Assembly (NCBI RefSeq): GCF_004379255.2
Contig: NC_056035.1
Location: 15,149,902 to 15,213,901, forward strand
Source: Salvia splendens
Taxonomy: Eukaryota > Streptophyta > Magnoliopsida > Lamiales > Lamiaceae
Direction of reading: 5' to 3'
DNA: 64,000 nt
The notes beneath the pieces are model-generated. The model worked only from the letters and a program-made list of their open reading frames with translations, did no database searches and was not told the DNA's origin. The position numbers and the translations under genes were made by a program. Shown piece after piece: positions 56,884 through 64,000 of this stretch; the first letter of the stretch is position 1; every line of letters begins with the position of its first letter.

Positions 56884-57319
56884 AGCAGAGGTTTAAAAGC
56901 TCGGTCTCCCACCCACAAGCAAACGGACTGAAGCCGTGATTCCGGTTGAGATCGGCATACCCAGTCCCCGAACTCTAAATTTCTCCTCAGAAATGAATGA
57001 TGACGGACTGAGAGCCGAACTAGATCTGGCCGAAGAAAGAAGAGAATTGGCCTGCATAAAAGCAGCCAAGTACAAGGAGCAAGTAGCCCGGTATTATAAC
57101 CAAAGGGTGAAAAAGCTGCAATTTCAAGTGGGAGATCTCGTCTTGAGAAACAACGAAGTAAGCCGAGCAGAAAAGCTGGGCAAACTCGAACCCACATGGG
57201 AAGGTCCATATCGGGTGTCAGAAGTCCTCGGCAAAGGGTCTTACAAATTGACTCACATGTCAGGAGAACAAGCACCCCGAACATGGTACATTTCCAACCT
57301 CATGAAGTTCCATTTGTAA
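56884..57319 (+). pseudogene. Integrase remnants of the deleted pol
   Basis: Just after gag, one frame contains SHPQANG, the integrase motif that normally precedes the catalytic Glu region, and about 20 bp later AVIPVEIGIPSPRT appears, which is normally some 60 residues further on. From 56936 the frame continues LDLAEERRELACIKAAKYKE, KLQFQVGDLVLR, GPYRVSEVLGKGSYKLTHM and ends TWYISNLMKFHL at 57319, the usual C-terminus of plant gypsy pol. Protease, reverse transcriptase, RNase H and the integrase core are missing, so at least two deletions occurred. Confidence 0.85.
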
Positions 57320-57520
57320 GAGACAGTCCGGTCAGTCAGTCTTGTGTCCAGTTCGGTCCTAGGGGTATGTGCTTTCTTTGTTTTTTACTTGCGTTTTGTT
57401 TGTCTATGTGCGTTTGGTTTGTCTATGTGCGTTTTTTCTGTCTATGTGCGTGTCGTCTCTTACAAATGTTACTGAGGTATCTTGTTCTTCAAAGGCTGAT
57501 CCCCTTTTTAGAACATATAT

Positions 57521-57710
57521 AAGCCAACGATTGTGAGTCCAAGCTTCTAAGGAGGATACAAGACCACAATTCAGCTTAAAAAACAAGCAGTTCGTCTGAA
57601 ACGAACTGCAATAATAAGCCAACGATTGTGAGTCCAAGCTTCTAAGGAGAATACAAGACCACAATTCGGCTTAAGAAACAAGCAGTTCGTCTGAAACGAA
57701 CTGCAACAAA
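57521..57710 (+). repeat. Two tandem units of about 94 bp in the 3' region
   Basis: CCAACGATTGTGAGTCCAAG through AGCAGTTCGTCTGAAACGAA occurs twice in tandem. The segment GCAGTTCGT...ACGAACTGC is itself an inverted repeat. Confidence 0.85.
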
Positions 57711-57886
57711 GGGAAAGTCCGATCCACGCGATAAAACTCGCCGAATTAGGACAAGGGAAAGTCCGATCCACGCGATAAAACTCGCCGAATTAGGACAAGG
57801 GAAAGTCCGATCCACGCGATAAAACTCGCCGAATTAGGACAAGGGAAAGTCCGATCCAAGCGATAAAACTCGCCAAATTAGGACAC
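57711..57886 (+). repeat. 44-bp tandem repeat, four units
   Basis: Units start GGGAAAGTCCGATCCACGCG at 57711, 57755, 57799 and 57843. The first three are identical by eye; the fourth has two changes. Confidence 0.95.
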
Positions 57887-57892
57887 AAGCTT

Positions 57893-58049
57893 AGTCCGGT
57901 CAAAGAAATTTATTTCATCAGACCAAAGACGAGTCCGGTCAAAGATGTTTATTTCATCAGACCAAAGACGAGTCCGGTCAAAGAAGTTTATTTCATAAGA
58001 CCAAGGACCAAGTCCGGTCAAAGAAGTTTACTTCATAAGACCGAGGACA
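57893..58049 (+). repeat. 39-40-bp tandem repeat, four units
   Basis: Units start AGTCCGGTCAAAGA at 57893, 57932, 57971 and 58011 and contain TTTATTTCAT(C/A)AGACCA. Confidence 0.9.
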
Positions 58050-58185
58050 AGTACGATGAAATTTTTTCGCTAAGCTGTAAATACAGAGTGTTAGAAGCGA
58101 AAACAAAATTTCATTTTTCAAATCTTGTTCGGCACACAACTCCGCTACCCTACGAGATGGCGTTACGCTATTACAAAGGACTATT

Positions 58186-58949
58186 CTACTGTCCAGGGTT
58201 GCTAAAGTTGAGCCATCTATTCACAAAATCCTCGTGAAGCTGAGTTCGGGCGTTCCGGGCAGCTGCAGAATAAGCAGGTCGACGAGATGCTCTAATCGAC
58301 CTGCCACCTCTTCTCTGAGCCCGGGAAGCCCTAGCACCTCGGCGGCGAAGAGTCTCTTCACGAAGCATTTGCCGATCTTGCTCACTCATAACCACAGCTC
58401 CTCTGCGAACTTCAGTCCGTCCTCGACTTGACGTCTCTGGTTGTCCCTGAGTTCGTTGCTGACTTGGAGTAGGGCTTTGAGCAAGTGAATCAGAGGTTTG
58501 AGCTGGAGTACTAGCATCTGTTGGCGGGAAATGCCTGAGGAATCTCTCAATTGAGGGACGCCGGGAAAGAACTATGTCGTACCGAGAAGCCCAGCGCCGC
58601 AATGATTTCACGACTTGTTGGCAAGCCGAGCTCTCCAGCGCATTGTTCCTCCGGAGTACATGATATTCCTCTCACAGTTCGTCAACTCGTTCTTGAACTT
58701 CAGAGATGGTCATTCCCCCACGCCTGCAGATGAAATCCTCATACGCAGTCCTCTCAGCGACGGTAGTGTTCAGCTCGGCCTCCAGATCCTTCTTTTCGGA
58801 CTCTAAGTCCTTATTATCGGCCTCCAGCTTCATTGAACGAGCCAAGAGTTCGTCATTCTTCATCTGGTCAGCTATAGCTCTTTTCTCAGCTTCGTCTAAA
58901 GCCGAAGAGTACAGCCGCTTCCAGTGAAGTACCTCCAGCTCCTTGAGAG
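58186..58949 (-). pseudogene. Possible fourth exon of the antisense gene, with an in-frame stop
   Basis: On the minus strand an acceptor-like AACTCTCAAG is followed by ELEVLHWKRLYSSALDEAEK and a coiled-coil run (LEADNKDLESEKKDLEAEL) to VQERVDEL, then TGA at about 58674-58672. The same frame continues with EEYHVLRRNNALESSACQQV, KSLRRWASRYDIVLSRRPSI and a basic tail to a stop at 58186. A GTATGA donor overlaps the stop of the preceding exon near 59170, so the antisense gene may once have continued here. The joining is inference. Confidence 0.45.
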
Positions 58950-59164
58950 TTAAGAATACAAAGCAGCTACGTCAGTTCGGCATTTCAGCTTACCGAGCAG
59001 GTAGTAAACCACAACAGGAGTAAGAGAGTACGAAAAGCTATACGAAGACACAAGGGTAGACAGAAGAATTTTTTCATACATAAGGAAAAATTTTTTTACA
59101 CAAGGAGGGCTTCAAGGCCATCTTACAAGAAGGAAGAAACTAAACTAGGAGAAGGGAGACGAAA

Positions 59165-61027
59165 TCATACTCCGCCAGCTTCGTCTCCGGCTCCTCGGTG
59201 AGGTTCAGCTTCCTTCTCCTTGTCTGCCTCAGCTTCAGCCTCGGCCTCCTTGCTCCCCCCAGCCTGCTCGGCGCCCCCATAGCCGATCTGCTGCGCCTCC
59301 TGCTCGGCCTGCTCATCACCGACCAGCTGCTCAAGCTGCTCGGTCTCACCCTCTCCGTGGAAAATTGGAGCGGGTGAAACTGACCCTATGGAGGCAAAGA
59401 TAGCCTCCATATTCTCATCGCGGTCAGCTCGGCAACTACGAACTTGGTCTGCAGAAAGCAGGACCGAGGACGAAGCAAGCTCCTCAAGCACCGGCAGACT
59501 CTGAAGCCGAGCTGCTATCTCTCGGCCGTACAGCGGCAGGATGACTTCGGGACCCTGCTCGGCTTTATCGGTCATCAGTTTCAGCAGATCACCGACAAAG
59601 GCTGAAAATTGGTTGCTCAGAAAGAGTTTCTCCGCGAAAGCACGGAGAACCTCCCCTTGGGCAACCACGGCGGCAGCATCCCTCCGTTTCGTCTGCTCTC
59701 GCTGGATGACGAGCTGGTTTTTGGCAAACTGAGCTTCATCTTGGGCCGAAATCCTAGCAGCTCTGGCTTTCTCAAAGTTTGCCTCAGCCTGCTCGGCCCG
59801 GTGACAAGCAGCCGCCAACTTCCTCTGCATCTCAGCATAGTCGTTGGACGCTTTGGAGAGTTCAACGGCGACGAGCTTGGAGAGCATATCGTTTCTCTGA
59901 AAATGGAAAAAGCAAAAAGTCAACAAAGGGGCCACAAAAAATATAGGAAAAAAGCAAGGCCAGAAAATCAAGAAGAGAATTCACCTCGGCGAAGTCCGTG
60001 GGCCATGCAAAAGGCTCACAGACATTTTCCGAAGGCGGCCCCATGACGATGTCTCTCTCCGACGCTCTTGGGGGCTTCTGGGCCTTCCCCTTCCCCTTTG
60101 CCGAAGTCGACTCCGGCTTCTTCGGATCCGAAGAGGTTTTTTGCCTCTTCGGAGTCCTCTCGGCATCAGACGCCGAGCTGGTGGTTTTCGGCCTCTCCGG
60201 CTCCTTGGACTCCGAAGATTTGCGGCTCAGCTTATTCAATATGTTCACTACCGAAAAACAAGGAAACAAGGTTAGTTTTCGCCGCTAAAGCAGTAAGGCA
60301 TAAAAAAGAAATCCTCACCCTCAGTCTCTTCGTCCGAAGACGAGATATTGAACACGAGGTCGCCCTTGACGAGCTCAGTTTCCGAGTATTGTTTCCTAAT
60401 CATAGGAATCTTATTGAGCTCGCCCTCGAGCTCGGCCAACGGTTCTAACCGAGGATGGGGAATCACGGACTTCGACCCTCTCCAAGGAAAGCCCGGAGCC
60501 GAAGTCCTATTATAAAAAAAGAAACGGTTTTGCCATTTCGGCCACTTGGTTTTGCAGAAGGCCCTAAAAGGCTGTAAGGGGATCAAGTAAAACCAAGATC
60601 CCTTCCTTTTAAACTGGAAAAAATTAAGGATTGCCCGCAGAGACAGATCCTTATCTAGCCTACGGAGTTCGGCAGCAAAAGCCGACAAGTGCCTCCAAGA
60701 ATTCGGAGTCACCTGACCTAAAGGGAGTTGAAAAAAATCAAGAAGCTCTACAAAAGGTGGGGGAAGAGGGAAACGAAGCCCGCATTCTAAGCAGGCTTCG
60801 TAAACGGTGGCATAACCCTCCGGCGGGTCGTTAGCCCTATGATCATCGTCGGGAACCACCGCCTTCCCCCCGGGAAGAAGATATTTTTCGTGTAGAGATA
60901 TCACGGTGTCCTTACTCAAGACGCTGTGAAAGTATTCTACAGTCTTCTCCCCGGACTCTTTCCGGCTAGAAGACCCCTTGCCCCCTTTCCTACCGCTACC
61001 TAACTCAGAAGAAGAAGAAGAAGACAT
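59165..61027 (-). CDS. Antisense extra gene (aORF) of the Tat-like element
   Basis: Three exons on the minus strand: 61027-60319, 60247-59985, 59896-59165; 1704 nt or 567 residues, with phases that join. After a Ser-rich start (MSSSSSSELGSGRK) exon 1 has YEACLECGLRFPLPPPFVEL, LPLGQVTPNSWRHLSAFAAE and LRAILNFFQFKRKGSWFYL, the pattern of the plant 'putative gypsy-type transposon' domain (Pfam Transposase_28, from memory). Exon 2 is basic, Ser/Lys-rich (KRQKTSSDPKKPEST), perhaps nuclear-directed. Exon 3 is a long alpha-helical, coiled-coil region (YAEMQRKLAAACHRAEQAEA) ending in an acidic Glu/Ala/Gln tail. Such antisense genes are known in the Tat lineage; their function is unknown. It is open despite the loss of pol. 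Confidence 0.7.
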
Positions 61028-61366
61028 GGTTCTTACTCTTTGCAAAATCTGAGGAAATTCTGAAGAAATTCTTGAAAGCGGAAGGAAATTTTTACGCAAA
61101 AGAGACAGAGTGCAGAAGAAGCAACAGCAAAAGTATTCAAAGGATGAAGAAAGGGCGTATTTATCAGATTCGGAGAAGATTTCAAAATCATCGCACCGTT
61201 TCGAATCCCACCTTTTTAGGATTCAACGGCCGGATTTTACTGTCGCATTTAATGCAGTCACGCGCAAGGCACGTCCCCTGACGTCAGCCTCCCCCGTACC
61301 TTTATCCAGAATGCCGAAGTGACTCGCTTCGCCGAAGTGATTCACTTCGCTTTTCGGGGGGGGTAG

Positions 61367-62057
61367 TGATGGGGTACGTACTAAACAAGCCCAATAGCAG
61401 TGACGGCCCATCAGCCCAAAGCCCAAGGAAGAGTATCAGTTCGGCATTACCAAAGAGTTCGGCCCCAGCCTACAGCTCGGTAAAAGCCGACCCAAGGAAG
61501 AGTATCAGTTCGGCATTACCAAAGAGTTCGGCCCCAGCCTACAGCTCGGTAAAAGCCGACCAATCAAGCTCTACTCTCAGATCGGAAAAAGCTGCTCGGC
61601 AATAGTTCAGCAGTTCGGTCTCAGTATTCGACCGAACTGGGAGATAGTGGACCCATGCAGGATCTCATGACCACTACACGATCTATTTAGTGGTGTCAAA
61701 TCATGCAGGATCTCATGCGGGATAAGCGGACCAAACAAAGAGGTAGTGGACCCATGCTGGATCTCCATGACCTCCACGACATCCACAACCATCATTAGTG
61801 GTGATGCAAGCCACGATCTTAGTTCAATGAATAAATAGAACTTAGATCAGATAGACAGAGGTTAAGTTCTCTAGAGATCAAAGATCAAATAGCAAGTCTG
61901 TATTGTAAGCTGTAGAAAACAGATCAAGCAATACAACTCTGCCCTCTTTTCTTCCCGTGGACGTAGATTTACCTCAGTAAATCGAACCACGTAAATCTCT
62001 GTGTCGTGATCTGTATTTTCCAGCATTCATCACCATCAAAAATTCGCCCAACCATCA
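61367..62057 (+). repeat. 3' LTR of the Tat-like element
   Basis: 691 bp, same as the 5' LTR except for about one C/T difference in the second 69-bp repeat. Confidence 0.95.
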
Positions 62058-62062
62058 GTAAA

Positions 62063-63248
62063 CTAGAAAAATCCTTGCAGAGAGAATTATGTCGATTTCA
62101 GTTTTCCTTGAATCATTGTTTTATTTTGCTTGATTAATCCCCATAGCTCTGAGAATGGTGTTTGTATGTATTTGTGATATAAGTCCTAAATTGATATCTG
62201 ACTTCAAAACTCAAAAGTCTAAAGTGCTAGCAAAAAATTTGCACTTTTCAGACCAAATTAGCGGACCGTTGAGATTGCTTTAGATTCTTTGAACATTTCC
62301 AGCTGATCGTTGGGTTGGACACTCACACTTGGATGCATGCGAAGTCAGTGAGCCTCTGGATCTTCCATGTCCTTAGTCAGCGTGTTCAGCGAGCCACTGA
62401 GTTGGTCGAAGCCAATCAAGTGGATCGATAGAAAATCCATGTTCTCGGATAACACTTCCCACATACCACCAAATGATGTATTTTCCGTTCTTGATTTCAT
62501 TTAAGCTTTTTCACTATGAAAACTCAACATACTTGTTCAACAACCAATTAGTATTAATTAAAAGATTCAAAACATGTAAAATTTGTGTTCATCACCCCTT
62601 TGTTCTTTTGGGCCTTTGGTTGTTCTATGCTGATTTTTACTTCTTGGATGAGGCAGTGTTAGCCTCTAGTCTCTTTGTTGTTTTCATTCTTTGTTAAAAG
62701 TGTTGTTCATTTCTCTAGACTTGGTCTCTGATTATCTGTCGTTGTTCTTGATCTTATCTAAAGTTTGAGGTATCTGTTGATAAGTCTTATTCTTGCTCTC
62801 GCTCTTAACTGGAGTTGTTGATTCCTTGTTATTACTATTATTCTTCATCTCATATTGAGTTTAATTGTTTTTCTATGTTAGTTGATCTAATTAATTGATA
62901 GTAACATGAAATAATTAATAATTTATTAAATTAACCAATTACCTCAGCATTCTTCTAAAAATAGTGTATACCGAGCAAATGAGCAATTATGTCATTTTAC
63001 ATGTTATGTACACAATCTAGGATAAATGTTTCGCTTGTCATAATTTACATATCTTGCTATAGATGTTCGGATACCAAGCAAGCGAGCCCAAATATATTAA
63101 TGAAAGTCTGAAATATTGGCAAAATTGAACCATGAATCCAAAAGGGATTTAACTTTCAATAATTAAAGAAACCATCAACCCTGTTGATATTTACAACACT
63201 TCAACTCAGTTGACTGATGACTTCCAGCATTATGATCTCTAATCCAAA
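62063..63248. other. Spacer with no supported gene
   Basis: A minus-strand stretch at about 62310-62440 reads FLSIHLIGFDQLSGSLNTLT then KDMEDPEAH and may be an exon, but I see no domain or consistent splice sites. Confidence 0.35.
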
Positions 63249-63301
63249 ATGATTTGTACAACAAGAGATAAAATTATGACAACCAACAGTCAGTATGTAG
63301 G

Positions 63302-63650
63302 TCAGCTAGAAAGGGAAGAAAAGGGAAGAAGCTTAAGAAATAAGATGGTGAGAATCAAAATTGGCTGGTATCGGCATCTTGAAAGCGCGTCCTTTCCCTT
63401 ATTGTTTGCTGTCAACGTCAACTCAAATGTCAAAATTGAATCTCGAACGATGTCAAAAAATTTCCCAATGAACTTGAATGTCAATCCCATTCTGATGCCA
63501 AAGCTCGAACGCCACAACCAACCTGTGTCTGTCGCGTGCCGACCATTTTCTCTTATCTGGCCAGTTGTGTCCACTTTGAAGTTCAAAGGTGTTTCCGGGG
63601 TATCATTTGTGGGGCTGATCTGAACCTGGGGAAGGGAATGAAACAAACGT
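63302..63650 (-). other. Exon-like trace, gene unidentified
   Basis: Downstream of an acceptor-like TTCCCCAG (minus strand, near 63630), one frame is open for about 110 codons (VQISPTNDTPETPLNFKVDT). A second overlapping frame reads LQSGHNWPDKRKW and RHRLVVAFELWHQNGIDIQV, which looks equally protein-like. At the right edge, about 63940-64000, a third minus-strand stretch reads RSQERRPLPLSVNKNGSLRR before a GTAGGT donor. These may be exons or fragments of a gene entering from the right; the family is not recognised. Confidence 0.25.
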
Positions 63651-64000
63651 GAGGTTCTTTTCAATCATGCATTCTTGCACCAAGCAGAGTTCAAGGTGAT
63701 GTTTCTACATATGAAGCTCATGTAATTTTCAGTAGAGCAAATGACAAGAGAAAAGGGAAGAACAAGAGATACAAATCATATAAGCGGCCATATTTTGCTT
63801 GACGTGCAAGATGTTATTGCCACAGATTCCTGCTACAAGTACAAGCAATGCAACTAATGAAAAATCCCTAACCAATAACAGAAATGCAAGTTATTCATTC
63901 TAAAATGTGTAAATAACAAGAAAGAGAACCTACTTGTATATCTCCTCAAGGAACCATTTTTATTAACTGATAATGGTAATGGTCTTCTCTCCTGACTCCG

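Larger units (their letters stand above)
54572..62057 (+). mobile_element. Tat-like Ty3-gypsy element lacking most of pol, 7486 bp
   Basis: Two 691-bp LTRs (54572-55262 and 61367-62057) run from TGATGGGGTACG to CAACCATCA and differ at about one position. The target duplication GTAAA lies at 54567-54571 and 62058-62062. The primer-binding site TGGCGCCGTCTGTGGG follows the 5' LTR and a G-rich purine tract precedes the 3' LTR. Gag is intact. Pol is reduced to integrase scraps. A 4 kb 3' region holds tandem repeats and an antisense spliced gene, the layout known for the Tat/Ogre/Retand lineage. Confidence 0.9.

Noticed and set aside
57404..57771. Minus-strand frames in the tandem-repeat zone of the Tat-like element
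   Set aside because: Repetitive translations (HNRWLI, FQTNCLF) reflecting the DNA repeats, not a protein gene.
1..64000. CRISPR arrays, phage or bacterial defence systems, tRNA and rRNA genes
   Set aside because: The window is plant nuclear DNA; the tandem repeats found lack regular unique spacers, and no tRNA or rRNA sequence was recognised.

Overview
The window is nuclear DNA of a flowering plant. Evidence: spliced genes with GT-AG introns, plant-only families (a TRM/DUF4378 protein and a USP-kinase-U-box protein), Ty1-copia and Ty3-gypsy LTR retrotransposons, and many small inverted-repeat elements in AT-rich spacers. A eudicot is most likely. I see no RNA gene, CRISPR array or bacterial operon.

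Layout. 1-13000 is gene-poor and rich in mobile elements: a retroelement-like fragment (about 2000-3530), a 1.6 kb foldback element (4069-5692), and a chain of three elements in one TA tract (8743-12572), one of which carries pieces that look copied from host genes. 13671-17051 (minus strand) is an apparently complete six-exon TRM-type gene with a spliced 5' UTR. 18500-26500 is spacer with MITEs and microsatellites. 26520-30130 holds weak remnants of a minus-strand gene, split by a young 2.3 kb non-autonomous LTR element. 30364-31616 is degraded copia sequence. 32878-35201 is an inverted-repeat element filled with a diverged AT-rich tandem array. 37272-42314 (plus strand) is a complete nine-exon gene for a protein with a USP domain, a kinase domain and a U-box. 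42520-42823 is a MITE with a 9-bp target duplication.

43158-62057 is mostly LTR retrotransposon: a full-length copia with an intact 1556-codon ORF, a remnant of a mitochondrial adrenodoxin-like ferredoxin gene, a related but broken copia on the minus strand, and, 30 bp further on, a 7.5 kb Tat-like gypsy element. The gypsy element has lost nearly all of pol but keeps gag, an antisense intron-containing extra gene and three blocks of tandem repeats. LTR pairs are identical or nearly so, so these insertions are recent. The last 2 kb holds only weak exon-like traces.

The two intact host genes (TRM-like and USP-kinase-U-box) have no visible functional link. The main interest lies in the mobile DNA: elements that carry host-gene fragments, build new tandem repeats, or appear to have moved recently while lacking their own polymerase.
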